Below are positions 10,612-23,365 of a stretch of DNA of 64,000 bases, piece by piece. Each line of letters opens with the position of its first letter. Positions within the stretch are counted from its first letter, which is position 1. The translations under genes and the position numbers were made by a program. The DNA comes from Euryodendron excelsum (lineage: Eukaryota > Streptophyta > Magnoliopsida > Ericales > Pentaphylacaceae), in assembly GCA_033060915.1 (NCBI GenBank), contig CM065387.1, positions 31,537,501 through 31,601,500 on the forward strand, in the 5' to 3' direction. Below the pieces are notes generated by a model. It was not told the origin of the DNA. It did no database searches and saw only the letters and a list, made by a program, of their open reading frames with translations.

Positions 10612-10990
10612 GTAACTAACTTTCGAACCTAGATCACTGTTTTCAAAGACCAAAACGGAGTTATTTTTCAAAAAGGGCTTAAATATTTTCAAAGGTTTCC
10701 AAACAACCTATTTCCAAAAAAACCCTCTCTTAAGGAAGCTTTCCAAAAACCTTTTTTTTCAAAAACCCCAAGTTTGATCTTCGGATTACACTTAGTTTTA
10801 ACTGACCTAACTCACCTTAATCAATTTAGGTGGCGACTCCAAAAGTTTTCAAAAAGCCATTAATTAAATCAATTTCTAATTCAAACCTACTCACACTCAT
10901 TCTTCTAGGAGGATGAGTTCTAACGAGAGAGCACTGTATTTTTCTCACTTGTGCATATTCTCCTCGAGTGCAAAAAATCGAGGCACGTCG
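10612..10990 (+). repeat. Duplicated T LTR tail
   Basis: Directly after the end of LTR B the last ~380 bp of a T LTR occur again, from GTAAC..CGAACCTAGATCACTG to the tail AAAAAATCGAGGC. The copy is diverged from LTR B's own tail (10240-10611), so it is more likely from another element than a recent slip. Confidence 0.7.
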
Positions 10991-12046
10991 CGTGTGCATC
11001 ATTTTTATTCATTCAAAAATCTTGAATTCTCACTAGTTCATTCAAATAATTAGGTGAACATTTCTGTTAACTGTGGGTTCTAAAAACTTTCTGTGGTTTA
11101 AAACATAGTTAAACGAAGCTCAAACAAAATGTAACTCCAAGCATAGCATAATATGATGACTTGGAGCAACTTAATTGGAGCATAATTCGATTTTGATGGT
11201 AAAAAATCAAAGAACATGCAAAAAGTTTCGAAAAACTCACCCGTGAGTCAAATGATGTACGAAGACACAAAACTTGAGAACTGAATGGTAAATATTAATG
11301 TCATTGGGTCCACAACGTCACCCAAAGACTAAAACACAAAGCCCTACAAGTCTCACAGCTCAAAACACGAGAAAACTAGCCCAAAAAGCCAAGCAAAGTG
11401 TCCAAAATGTGAAGCCATCATCCTTATTTGAGTCGCTGTCAACCCAAGGCACAACAGTACCGTGAGGCACTAAGTTGTACATCACGAAACTAAAGTGTTG
11501 TGACTCTTGAACTTCCATGTCACGACACTACAATGCCGTGACACCCAATCGTGGGCCAAACAGCACTACAGTGCCAGGCCCACTAATTTTTTTGAAAATA
11601 TCACTTTGCCCCATTGCCAAAAGTCAATAGCACCCTTATGAGCCTGGGGCAAATCTCTGAGCACACCGGAGGCATTCTGGGCCGATCTCCAAAACTCGGG
11701 CACACCTGAGAATGCATTTTGAGGCACACAAAACCCTCCAATTCTCAATGGGCATTAAACCACCACTATAAAAAAAACATCATAATCGACCAAGGAAGTC
11801 ACTCTTCTCATTCACTCAAGTGTTTGGTAGAGCCTTCTAGTCAATTAATCATTACGGTCATGATTCCGATAACGTGTCTGCTTACAGTGTGATCAAGCAG
11901 TTATGATTACGTCAACATGAGCACAATCTCATCAAGAAAATCAACTCTGAATGTCGAACATGGTTGATTCAAACACGTTGTCAAAGCCTATGGAGGTATA
12001 AAATTGGGTCCCACCTTTATCTTTGTCTAACTTTGACGAGTAAAAT
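10991..12046 (+). mobile_element. 3' internal end of D-family element
   Basis: Non-coding sequence upstream of the D polypurine tract. It contains short palindromic pieces such as CACGACACTACAATGCCGTG (about 11520) that resemble those in the D promoter region. No protein domain is visible. Confidence 0.5.
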
Positions 12047-12064
12047 TAGACAAAGGGGGGCGAT
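12047..12064 (+). promoter_or_regulatory. Polypurine tract of D element
   Basis: AGACAAAGGGGGG followed by CGAT and then the LTR start TGTTGACACC. Position and composition are those of a gypsy-type plus-strand primer. Confidence 0.7.
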
Positions 12065-12110
12065 TGTTGACACCTAAAATTTGACCCCTTGCACACATCA
12101 AGCCTTAAAC

Positions 12111-12410
12111 TGGAGTCTCGATGACCGTATCCTAGTTGGACTTCGATGACACCTTAAACTAGAGTCTTGATGACTATAACCCGATCGAACTTCACTAATA
12201 ACTTAAACCAAAATCTCAATGACCGCATCCCTGTCATACACCGATGACACTTTAAACCGGGAGTCTCAATGACCGTATCCCAATCGGACTTCGATGATAC
12301 CTTTAACCAGAGTCTCGATGACCGTATCCTGGTCAAACTCCGATGATACCTTAAACTGAAGTCTCGATGACCGTATCTCGGTTAGACTCTGATGACATCA
12401 TTTTTAAGGG
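12111..12410 (+). repeat. ~58-bp tandem repeats in D LTR U3
   Basis: About five to six units of the type TTAAACTGGAGTCTCGATGA, CCGTATCC, GGACTTCGATGACACC. Units differ by several substitutions each. Confidence 0.8.
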
Positions 12411-12654
12411 TCAGTCATCTCCAATCTTGATTAGCATCATTAGCATGAGTCTTGATGACCGCAGCATGTTTGGACTCTAAAACCCTAAACTAAAAGTCCA
12501 AAATTTTTGAAAGCTCATAAACTGGAGTCTAAACATGCTTTGATGACCGAAACCAAAGTTCAATGATCCCTAGTATTGTCCTTCGAAGCTTGCTTCATCA
12601 ATCAATGGCACAAACCTTGAGCCAGATAGCACTAAGGCAAGCCAAAATACAACA

Positions 12655-13086
12655 GGGCAAGCCCCACGACACTAAAGTGCTGTGAAGGTAAAAACTAACC
12701 CTTTATGGCATTGCAGTGCCGGGAAGAAGGAAAGTCACCTTTCACGGTATTGCAGTGCCGTGAAGGAGAAAATGCAAGTGTTAGGCACTACAGTGCCGTG
12801 ATTAAGAGATCCCAGACACTAGGCACTACTGTGTCACATTTGTTGACTTCATAATGATATCATTAAGGTGACATCACCTTTGGTTATGTGCCAAATTTCT
12901 AGTGGAGCCATATCTCCCCAAAAAAAAAGTGAGGCACTGCAATGCCTCAAAATAAAAAAAAACCCAGTTCTATGGCATTGCAATGCCTCAAATAAGGAAA
13001 TTGTGCTTTGAGGCATTGCAATGCCTCAAAAAAGAAAATTGTGTGTTGAGGCATTGTTGTGCCTTGATAAATTTGTCTACAAATAG
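12655..13086 (+). promoter_or_regulatory. D LTR palindrome array upstream of TATA-like box
   Basis: Several imperfect palindromes of the form CACGG..TTGCAGTGCCGTG (12655-12800) are followed by three strong ones at 12931-12948, 12974-12987 and 13008-13029. The last is a perfect 22-bp palindrome with half-site TTGAGGCATTG. A fourth, decayed copy (about 13047) lies just before TACAAATAG (13078-13086), the probable TATA element, which is followed by the leader. Confidence 0.65.
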
Positions 13087-14559
13087 GCCCCTTCCCCCTT
13101 CACTTTTTCTCACTAATTCACTTGCTTTCTCTCTCTCTCTAGAGAAGTGAGCCTATTGGCCTCACGCTGTCAAAGCTGGCCCGGTTAGCCTCAGCCTAGT
13201 TGGACCCCCGTCCGATTGACCGGTTTGGAATCACTCGATCCTAGCCGAAGCTTTGTTTAACCAGCGGGTCCTAATAGCTCTCCCTTCTAGCCAAAATTTT
13301 ATCTGATTTTAGGGGCCAAGGATTCAGGTAGTTCTCCCAACTAGCTAAAACTCTATCTGATTTTTTTGGCTAGATAGTGCTTTCAACTAGTTGAAACTCT
13401 GCCCGAAAGGAACGGTGAAAATGGCCTCTTGCTAGGTCCAAATGCTGCTAGAATCCCACCAACAAGGTGTAATTCAAATGGGCCGATTTAGGTTCCAACT
13501 GAAGCCATTACAATGCTACTATGTTTGGCATGACTTATTGGCTATCTAAACTATTACCTAGGGCAATTTCCAACACCTACCATCACTCTAACATAGCCGT
13601 GATACTGTCCGACTCCCACTTGGCCATCACTCTACTTGGTTTTCTGCAACCAAATTACATCCGTACTAAGCTAGAACTCTGCCAAAATCACTCTTAAGTA
13701 CACAAAATTACATTTTAAGCCATGGAAACCATGCATTTCTGATTCTACTCCTTCTCAGTTTCTGATGACCTACTTAGCCTTTTAGTCAACATACTGCATC
13801 GGTATATTCATACATAATTTTTTTTTGACCTATCCTAAGCCGGCATAATGCCCAATTTAAAGAATTATAAAAATGCATATTAACTTATTTGAGTTGTTGC
13901 AATGCTCATTTTCAAATACAAAATTGCATTTTTGGTCGATTACAAGATGGTATTATACCTGGTTGAAAACCTAAAAATAACTTTTTCAAAACAAATGTCC
14001 AAACTATCGTCATCGTCATAAGCCACTGTATGTATGCTTTACAGTTGCCGTTACACGGATCTTCCGATATTAGAAATACGTGGCCCCTCAAAATGACAAA
14101 AATACCCTTTCTTGGAAAAATATTAGTTTTCTTTAAAAAGCATAGACCAAAATCATAGGCATGGCACATATGCTCTACGGTTGCCATTACATACATCTTC
14201 TATACCAAAAATGCTAAAACTGCCAACATGATGAAAATGCCCTTTTCTCAAAAAACGCTTATTTTCTAAAAAAAAAAATGGCCCCTGCTTTAGTTCTGAG
14301 TTTGTGTACATATACTCTATGGTTGCTGCTAACCGAAACTTCCGTATCAGAAATACCAGACTCTTCTAGGGACTAAGTCAGCCTTTCAAAAAAAGTACAA
14401 ACCCTCTAAAATTGCATAAAACCAGGAACATCCCTTTTCAAAAATCTAATTTCATATCATTCAACATAATCATGCATTTGATATCATAATCTTCTTATAG
14501 CCCTTCTGTCAAAGCCAGGAAGCTTTGTGGTGTCAGCCTCTTCTCATTTCAATAAGTTT

Positions 14560-14970
14560 GAACTACGCCTGACCTGATTCTCACATCATCGAGATACGTA
14601 GGCAGCCCAAGCAAGGGCTTGGTCACCTTTCTCCCAACATGTGGACAACTTATCATTTTAAGTCGGGGTTCTGTTCGTAAATTTCGGGCCACCAAAACAA
14701 GTTGAATTATGTTTGACCTGATTTCTACACATTTAGGATACATAGGCAGTCTGAGTTCTTTTCTTAAGCTCGGACATCTTTATCTTGAAGAGCGGGAAAC
14801 CATCCATTAACATTTCCCCAAGGAGTAGGAAACCATCTATAGCCATTTGTCAAAAAGATGGGAAACATGTCAAGCATAATAGATTCAAATACCCATGCCA
14901 ATCAAAGTCAGTCTGAACTACGTTTGGCTTGATTCCTACACAATTAGGATACGTAGCCAGTTTGAATACT
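14560..14970 (+). repeat. Three copies of the CTACG hairpin motif in D
   Basis: At about 14569, 14703 and 14911 the sequence shows AACTACG..TGACCTGATT..GGATACGTAGGCAG with variants. Copy 2 has TTATG and CATAG in place of CTACG and CGTAG, so both arms changed together. The core is shared with the T LTRs. Confidence 0.65.
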
Positions 14971-15454
14971 CTTTCCAAGCTCGGTCAAAGCTCATTATAA
15001 TCATCAGCATTGGGTTCCTTAATTGGGATAACATTTCAAAACCTCCTCCAAAGAAGTGGCAAGTCTTCCTAAGCTAATCATATGCCCTTTTTCAAACCAA
15101 TAACATTGCATTCATATTGCATCCATAAGCAGTATAGCATTCATACTGCCAACATTTGTGTATTCACTACATATGCACACCCGTACACTGCATATACATA
15201 TAAGCAAAATCATTCTCAACTTCACACCATTAACATAATGCATGTACACATGGTGATAATGATGATGATGACAATGAAGTCAATAGACACCGAAAAATAG
15301 GTTTTTAAAGTAAGGAAGATGCCAATTTTGGGCGAGGTTGGGTGTTTATATTTGTATCACATATGCTTCCCAACACTTAATAAGATCCTTAAACCTAGAC
15401 CTGATCACGTAGACCAATATGAAGTCAAACTATCAAGGGCCTTTCAAAACTGGC

Positions 15455-17168
15455 TATAAGCACCTCATTTTTAGTAGCTCGGCAATCTTTGGCTTGAATG
15501 GACTCACATTCAAACTGACACAGACACATTCAAGCCCAAACCAACTTTCTAGACTCAATCTAGTCAAACCGGCTGCTTCGCGGGCTCGTTGAGCCTAATA
15601 GAGGCAAGATGACCAAAATACCCTTGGGACATTGCTTGGTCCAATTCTAGTTGGCACGTTTTCCTAAAGACAGTAAGCCCGTGGTTCAACCTTAATTCTA
15701 GTTCTAATTCCAATCCAGACCAGTCAAACTCAATTTGGTATATCTTTCAAGAAAGTTGATCCTTTAGACAGTAAGTCCATCCAGCCCGACACGTTTACCG
15801 AGAAAACTCTTTGGAATGATAAGTCCCTTCAAACCCGTTGACTAGAACAAAACCCAAGTCCCTGAGATAGTAGAGCAGTTCACTTCTAACACCTACTAGC
15901 CAGCTAACGTAGAATGTCTACTATTCAGCACGTTGATCAGAAAAGTACTTAAGGCTCTGAGACGATAATACCATCCAACAACTTCCTAAGATCAGGCAGT
16001 CTCCAGAATAAACGTACACTATTGAAGTGATGGAAACACTCACAAACATTGCAATCATTAAAATAGTGGAAACACTCATAAACAGGTCGACATTGGGAAT
16101 TACCAACAAACCCCTATATCACGGGACCAAATGCACCTTTTGGCAGTGACACATTTACCGAAAGCCAAGATTGCTTTAGAAACCAACTCATCACATACTG
16201 TTAGAGTGATGGAAACACTTAAAACCTGGGTCAACACCAGTACCTGCTAGCCCATTCTGGTGAAAAAGAACCAAACTACCCCTTGGGCCCTTTCGGCATG
16301 CTTCTTGAGAAAGTACCTAAGCCCTTAAAGTGGTAAATTTACCCTTCCAAGATTTTTCCAAAGATAATCTAGCACGTTCTAGTGCCTTCCATTCGCTTCC
16401 GGATCAATTCCGAGGGCATCCGATCCAAATGACCATTCTGCACCTAGGCATCCAATCACCTCCGAGAACCACACTAGCTTTGGGTATCAAACCGGTTACC
16501 TTCCAAGGATGCTTCTAATAGTATTCTTAACCTTCCAATGCTTTTTCAGATCATTCTAAGTCTATTATGGTAAGCCCGGTGCAAAATGACTGTTTCGCCC
16601 ACAGTAGGCCTATCGCCTATTCCAACCCCACTAGCTTTGGGTATCAAACCGGCAATCCCTCGAAACACTCTCGATAGTTTTTACGACCTTCAAGCCTTCT
16701 CACAGGTTGCTCCAGGTCCATTTCGGCATTTTTCTAGTTCAAATGACCATTTTGCCCCTAGTGGGCCGGTCAACCCCTTCAACTACTCCGGTATTGTTTC
16801 TCAAGCCATTTACCTCTACAACACTCTTTTAGAGATTCCCGTCCATCCCTGGCCTTTTGGATCATTCCCGAACATTTTGGAGTCACTCTTAGTGGAGTCA
16901 GGCCAAAAATTGCATGTTAGTCACTAGGATAGGCGCTCAAATCTTCTACCTTACATTATAAAGGTAAAAGATATGTTTCTTGCTGTCTCAAAAGTTTTCC
17001 AAAGCAGCTTGGCACCACTACTATTGGCATAGTGCCACTCCTAGTGACACCAAGGTTAAAAATACACAAGTGCCACTGCAACAGGCGCCAGTTCCTGTTC
17101 CAATTGCCTATAAATACAAACCTCTTCCTACGTAAAAAGGGATTGTAAACTTAATCCAGAAATGCTGC
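15455..17168 (+). mobile_element. T-family solo LTR C, left part
   Basis: Starts TATAAGCACC (family TGTAAGCACC). With 19529-22114 it forms a T LTR of about 4.3 kb. It is flanked by CTGGC (15450-15454) and CCGGC (22115-22119), a target duplication with one mismatch. No internal region is attached, so it is a solo LTR left by recombination between the two LTRs of one element, inserted into LTR D. Three U3 repeats, palindrome remnants (17018-17090) and TATAAATA (17109-17116) are present. Confidence 0.8.
17109..17116 (+). promoter_or_regulatory. TATA box of LTR C
   Basis: TATAAATA lies 20-90 bp downstream of decayed GTGCCACT/AGTGACAC and GGCGCCAG palindrome pieces, as in the other T LTRs. Confidence 0.65.
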
Positions 17169-19528
17169 TGTTGGTCCAAGTAGGCAACCCAAAAGGGGGG
17201 GTGAATTGGGTTTTATAGAATTTATAACAAACAATACAACTAAAAACAATTTAAGTTATGTAGCAATGAGCAATCAAACTAATAACCCAAGCAAACAAAT
17301 AATGTAATGCAATGCAAGCAAGTATTGTAAGCAAGGAGGAAAAATAGAGTAAGAAATGAACAACACCAGATTTATAGAGGTTCGGCCAAACCTTGCCTAC
17401 GTCCTCTCTTCCTCGATCCTCTCGAAGGTATTCCACTATGTAAACTTTCCTTACACAGCTGCTAGTTTTTCTCCAAGTGCCTAGCTCACTTTTACAAGAG
17501 CTCTTCCCTAAGCTCTCAAAACCCAAGAGATTTTGTCCAAGCTTCTCTCAAACTTACGAGTGATTTTGTCCAAGCTTCACTCAAACTTACAAGAGATTTT
17601 GTCCAAGCTTCTCTCAAACTTACAAGTGTTTTTCCCAAGCTACACTCAAACTCACAAGTGTTTTTCTCAAGAACACTCAAACTTACAAGTTTACAAACCC
17701 ACCCAATAATAGATGAAGGTTGTACAATGAATAACTCTCTCTCAAAGAGTGGATAAACAAATTTTCAGCTTACTCAAGAACCCCCCAAATGAATAAAAAC
17801 AGAGTATAAGATGTGGAAGATGAAATATCACTTTGTAGCACTTAATCTTGAGTTCTTCTCATGTTCTTCTTGTTCTTCATCATCATATATGTGTTGGGGA
17901 TCTTGTATATATAGCCTTGAGTTGATTATAGCCGTTGGAGATGGATGGGAGACCATTTGATACGAAAACGGCGGAGTATAACGTTCAAAAAACTAGCCGT
18001 TACCTTAAATGAGTCGACTCTTTTGCTGCAGGGGTCGACTCTTTTTGTGTTGCAGCAGATTTTTGAAGGTTCTGCCCAAATGAGTCGACTCTTTTGGTCC
18101 AGGGGTCGACTCTTTTGGTCCAAAACTGCACAATCAACTCTCTGTTGGAATGAGTCGACTCTTTTATGCTAGGGGTCGACTCTTTTGATGTTCCACCAGA
18201 ATTTTCAGCCTCTGTTCGAATGAGTCGACTCTTTTTCTTGAGGGGTCGACTCTTTTTAGGAAAATCCTTAACTTTTGCAATACTTCTTCAATCTTCTTCA
18301 ATATCTTCAAGCTCTTTAAGGATCATCCAAATAAGGTTTCTAAGGCTTGAAAAGACTTCTTCAAGGCATGTTGACTTCAAGAACATCTTCAACTCTTCAA
18401 GATAAAATCAATATACTTTTGATTATATTTAGAGTTCTTCAATCAACATCACTTCTTCCATTGATCTAAGTCTTCTTCAAAATCTTCAAGAGCGCTTCCA
18501 AGACTTGAGATATCTTTTCTTCAATTGATCTTTCATGCTTATTGAACATCTTCAATCTCTTTACTTGATCTTCATCAAATTGATTTCTTCTAGGATTCTT
18601 CAATCAATATAACTTCTTCCATCAATTCAAGACTTCAACATAATCTTCAATAAAGCTTCCAACTCTTGTGATTTCTTATCAAAACTTTCAAGACATCTTC
18701 AAAACTTCTAAGAAAGCTTCCGTATCTTTAAGTGAGTCTCTTCTTCTTCCATTCTTGCAAGACATCTTCAAATCTTCAAGGTGAGCTTCCATATCTTGTA
18801 AGAGTCATCTAAATGAAGTTGTAACTATGAGATTGCTGAATGCATCAACTCATCATACTTCTTGTCTTCATTGTTTCATGACAAGCTTCTCACCACAAGT
18901 TCTTCAATATCTTCAATGTGACAAGTTCTCCACTGTTACTTGACAAGCTTCAACTTGTTGCTCCCCCTTTCTTTTATGCTTTATGCCTCAATGCATTTTC
19001 TAGATTTAGAGTAGAAAAATCAACCAATTTAGAAGTTCATAGCATGCATGATGATATAGTGGACTTGATATGGCCATGAGGATCGAGGGTCTTCATAGTG
19101 AAGTGTAAACCATATTTGTATGGTGCCAGCTCTTCGGTCTTCAATTCTACTTGAAATCCTTTGTTGTATTTGCACTTCAATTTGTACTTTAGTCTTCAAG
19201 AATTGATTCCATGTCAACTTGAATACTCTTTAAATAATCTTGCTTGAGTGCTTTGCTTCTTTGAATAACTTCTTGAATCATCATAAGATCTTCAGTCACC
19301 TGCATCCTTCTTTTGAATACTTGTTGAACTTCTTGAGCATCTTCAATCTCTTCAAGAATAAGATTACCTAAGTAATCTTCTTGTTTGATACTCAACCGAT
19401 CAACTCAATTATTTTCTTGTTATCAAATGATTATAATCTAATCTGCACACTCAAGTGAAATCATTAGATAACAATCACATGGTTTTGTTATCATCAAAAT
19501 CAACATGGGGATCAACCTTGAGTCAACA
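17169..19528 (-). mobile_element. Copia (Sirevirus-like) solo LTR, inverted
   Basis: A 2360-bp LTR on the minus strand, beginning (plus strand) TGTTGGTCCAAG and ending GAGTCAACA. It is closely related to the 2389-bp LTRs at 24664 and 32137. It is flanked by a perfect 5-bp target duplication GCTGC (17164-17168 and 19529-19533), and no internal sequence is attached, so it is a solo LTR. It sits inside the leader of LTR C. Its GTCGAC palindrome array is at 18009-18255, its TATA at 17906-17913 (minus strand) and its 38-bp repeats at about 17510-17700. Confidence 0.93.
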
Positions 19529-22114
19529 GCTGCCTCACTGAAAACATGCTTCAAAAGCCTAGTTTTCTCAAGTCTTCTTCAAGCCTTGTCTCCCTACATT
19601 TTATACACACAAACCTTAGCTTCCATATACTCCATACACTCAAATACAAGCCTCCAAACATCCATTGAAGACCAAGTGCTGCATTTTCAAAGCTCTCAAC
19701 GTGAAGCAAACAAAGCAAAAAGAAGACAAGGTAGGTTTTCGATTTAGTTTATGCAATCCCCTCTCTCTTTTCTCTCTCCTAACCCACTTAGGTTTTCTTC
19801 TATTCTAATCTCCATCGTCTACCTCTTCTTCTTGCATGCTTAAAATAAGGGACCTCCCGTTCATGCCTAGGAAGAGTTGTTGAAAGTCACCGTGTTAGGG
19901 CTTTTTTCAAATTCAACCTAAGATGGTGTGGGTTCGACCCTCTTAATTATGTGGTGAAGCCTAACCTTGTATGTTCATAATCATATTATATTCTGATTAT
20001 TATATTCATGCATTGCATTCAATATTGCATTCAAAGTTATTTTCAAACTTGCATCAAAGTTCTCTTTCAAAACTTGCATTCAAAACCTCCCGCTTTCAAG
20101 CTTGTTTTCAAAACCACAATTCTATGATAATTCTGGTCATTCCATGGTTATGGTTCTTTTAGGAAAGTGTTATATTCAATATGACCATCAAGGTTCAAAT
20201 CTTGGGGTTCAAGCCCTAAATTGTTTTTTTTTCAAAATCACAACCCTAAGGTGATTCTAATCATTCCATGGTTATGGTGATTTTAGGAAAGTGTTATATT
20301 CAATGTGATCATTATGGTCCATATTTCAAACCCTAGTTGTTGTCAAAATCACAACCCTAGAATGGTTCTAATTTTTTCATGGTTAGAATTGTTTTAGGAA
20401 AGTGAGATATTTAAGAGACTTGCAAAAGTCCATATTCAAACCTTCTTCTAAAATAGTTATTGCAAATCCACTTTCTAAAAAATTCTTTTCCAAAAACTCC
20501 TTTTCTTGAAATCCAAGTCAAAATCCTAAAGTCCATGTTTAGGAAAACCTAGTTTTCTCACATAAAATCATGGCTTTCTATTCACATAAAATCATAGGTT
20601 TTCGAAATCCTTTTCTACATGAAATCATAGATTTCCTAATTCAAAAGTCACATAAAATAATAGATTTTGAAAACTAAAGCTTTCTAAATTCAAGTCAAGT
20701 CAAACCTTTTTTCAAATAGGAAACCATATCAAATCATTTATTTTTGTAAATAAATTCAATTTTCAACTTTAGGAAATAGAAATAAAATCTTTCCTAATTT
20801 CAAACCTTTTCAAATTTTGACTTTTCAAATTTCAAACTTCCAAATATTTCCTAATTTCAAACCTTTCCAAATTCTGACTTTTCAAATTTCAAATCATTTA
20901 ATGTTTAAATCTTTCTAATTTCAAATCTTTCCAAATTCAAAATTTTCTAAAATCAATTCTTCCTTAAAATAGAAAGTTTCCTAATATGGAACTTTCCTAA
21001 TTTGAAACTTTCTTAAAATGAAACTTTTCTAATTCGAAACTTTTCTAAAATCAAACTTCCTAAAATTAAACTTTTCAAGTGCATGTTTCAACCCTAGGTC
21101 ACCTAATTCCTAGGATGTCAAAACCATAGTTCAAGCTTAACCTTGAAGTTAGGAAGCTTCAACTCTTTTCTAAAACTTTTTCTAAAACCAAGATGGTTTT
21201 CAAACTCCAATTCAAGTCAAGATTACTTCAAAGTTCAATTCAAGCTTTTCAAATTAAAATCTTTTCAAGTTAAACTTTTCAAAGACCCCAAAGTATCTTT
21301 TCAAGTCAAACAAGACCTCAAAGTGTCTATTTTCCATCGGGCCCTGAGTTCTAACTACGACTGATCTACTTCTCAATAAAGGGATACGTAGGCAACCCTC
21401 ATGGGGTGTGGTCATAACATTTTTCAAGTTTTCAATTTTCACAATATTTTTCAAGTTTTCAATTTTCATAACCTTTTTCAAGTTTTCAATTCCCACAACT
21501 TCTTTCGAACTTCGTAACCTATCTTCAAATCTATTTTTAAAATCAAATCATTTTCATGCACTCACATATCATGCATCATATCATTCCTAAGTGATGACTC
21601 AAAGCTCTTTCTAAAATTCTCTTTCAAAGTGGATATAATCAAACATTGGATAGTCAAAGATTCCAAACGAGTGAATCTAGGGTGGAACGACATGTAGGTA
21701 CAATAAAGGTAGGATAAGGTGATAGCATAGTACATTTTCTCTATACGTAACCAACCTCCAAATCTAGAATCACTGTTTTCAAAGATTAAAAACGGAGTTA
21801 TTTTCAAAACGAGCTTGACTCATTCCAAAGGCTACCATATGACCTGCTTTCTTTAAAAACCCTCTCTTGAGAAATTTTTTCAAAACCTTTTTAAAAACCC
21901 TAAATCTATTCTTCGAATTACACTTAATTTTAAGTGACCCAACTCACTTTAACAAAGTTAGGTGGCGACTCCAAATCTTTTCTAAAAGCCCTTATTCAAA
22001 TCAATTTCTAATTTAAACTTAGTCGCACTCATTCTTCTGGGAGGATGAGTTTTAATGAGAGAGTACCGTGCATTTTTCCACCATTTTCGAGTGTAAAAAA
22101 ATCAGGGCGCGACA
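19529..22114 (+). mobile_element. T-family solo LTR C, right part
   Basis: Continuation of LTR C after the copia insertion: leader, donor-like AAG/GTAGG at 19731, G-poor domain, hairpin motif (21351-21418), GGTGGCGACTCC block (about 21960) and the end GGCGCGACA at 22114. Confidence 0.8.
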
Positions 22115-22420
22115 CCGGCATAAATGCCTTTTCAAAACAATTGAAATATTTCCAAAATTGCATATTATGTTTTCTTCATTAAAACCATATTTTTAGCCTA
22201 TAAACTCATGCTCGCGAAAACATACTTTTTGGTGTCTTGGCACTCCTTAATTGTCAAGTGGCGACTTCGAAGCTTTTTAAAAATTAATGGCCATTTTCTA
22301 ATCAAATAAACCGTGCGATCCGGGATAAAGACCGGTTAATCAAATCTTCAAGTCACATGAAAAACTTCATTCTGGGCCCTGTCTCATTCATGAGATATGT
22401 ACCAAAATTTGGTTGTGACA
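22115..22420 (+). mobile_element. D-family LTR, right part
   Basis: The first five bases are the LTR C target duplication. The rest carries CAAGTGGCGACTTCG and ends TTGTGACA. The phrase CCGGCATAA also occurs at 13848 in the left part, supporting that both halves belong to one LTR. Confidence 0.6.
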
Positions 22421-23159
22421 CATCCATTAAGCCATTTTTTGGCCAGGCACATATCCCACATCATGGGGCCTTCGCCAAATTGCCTATAAATAGAAGCCTA
22501 CCCATCTTTTATTTTCATAGATGAAAACAATGGCTAAACTCTGCCAAATTCACTCCAACAGATTTGAAATTCACTAAGTCTCTTAGTTTCAAGAAGTTCA
22601 ACTCCTTGGAAGATCAAGCTCCAAGCTATGATGGATTAGAAGGCTACAAGAGCAAAGGTAGACTTCTTTAAGCTTATGTATACCCCCACTCTCTCTCTTT
22701 CTTCTCCCCTTTAAGGCTCATTTGAGTACTTCTCATTTGTAAACTCTATATTCTACCCCCTTTTTATGCATGCTTAGAGTAAGAGAGCTTGATAGTCATA
22801 CCTAGATGAAAGCCTACAAGACCCATGGTACTCGGGGATATCTTGTAGGTCTAGTTGTAGATGGTATGGCCTTAAAGCTCCTTCTAATGTGGTGAGATTA
22901 GGCATTGTATATTCCTATCCTTTGAATTATACTAATTGCCATGTTCATTTCATGCATGTTATGAAGTTGTCTCCATGTTTAAAATACTTTTTCATGCTAC
23001 CTTTGATTTTATCTTCAAAAGCCTTTTAAAGTTTATCTCTAAGAATTTTGCAAAAAATCTCCTCAAATTTGTGTTCCTTAGAGTTTCATGCCAAAACCCT
23101 AAGTTTCTAGGCCTTAAGGTGTCTTCAAGACCATCCAATCTTTAGTTTGCATGTTTACA

Positions 23160-23365
23160 AAAACTTACAACTCTCTTGAGTTGGTTTTTCAAGTTGTTTA
23201 CAAAAACCTACAACTATCTTGAGTCTATTTCCCAAATTGTTTACAAAAACCTACAACTCTCTTGAGTTAGTTTTTGAAGTTGTTTATAAAAACCTATAAC
23301 TCACTTGAGTTAGTTATTCAAGTTATTTTATAAAACCTACAACTTTCTTGAGTTGGTTTTCCAAA
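23160..23365 (+). repeat. Five ~43-bp tandem repeats in E
   Basis: Units of the type ACAACTCTCTTGAGTTGGTT plus a T/A-rich spacer start near 23167, 23210, 23254, 23296 and 23339. A related CCCTAGTTGAAAACC repeat follows at 23570-23740. Confidence 0.8.

Larger units (their letters stand above)
12065..15454 (+). mobile_element. D-family LTR, left part (split by LTR C)
   Basis: Starts TGTTGACACC right after a polypurine tract and continues at 22115-22420, ending TTGTGACA. Net length is about 3.7 kb. It contains a 58-bp tandem repeat, a palindrome array with a TATA-like box, and three copies of the CTACG hairpin motif. No ORF of interest. A 3' LTR of a gypsy-type element, probably Tat-like, is inferred from its polypurine tract and ends. 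Confidence 0.7.

Noticed and set aside
17945..18405. Repeated frames with Ser/Arg/Leu motifs in the copia LTRs (also at 25788-26027, 33261-33721)
   Set aside because: They are translations of the GTCGAC palindrome array in U3, conserved only because the LTR copies are recent.
12065..22420. LTR D as a solo LTR
   Set aside because: A polypurine tract precedes it and the flanks GCGAT and CATCC do not match, so it is a 3' LTR with part of the interior attached.
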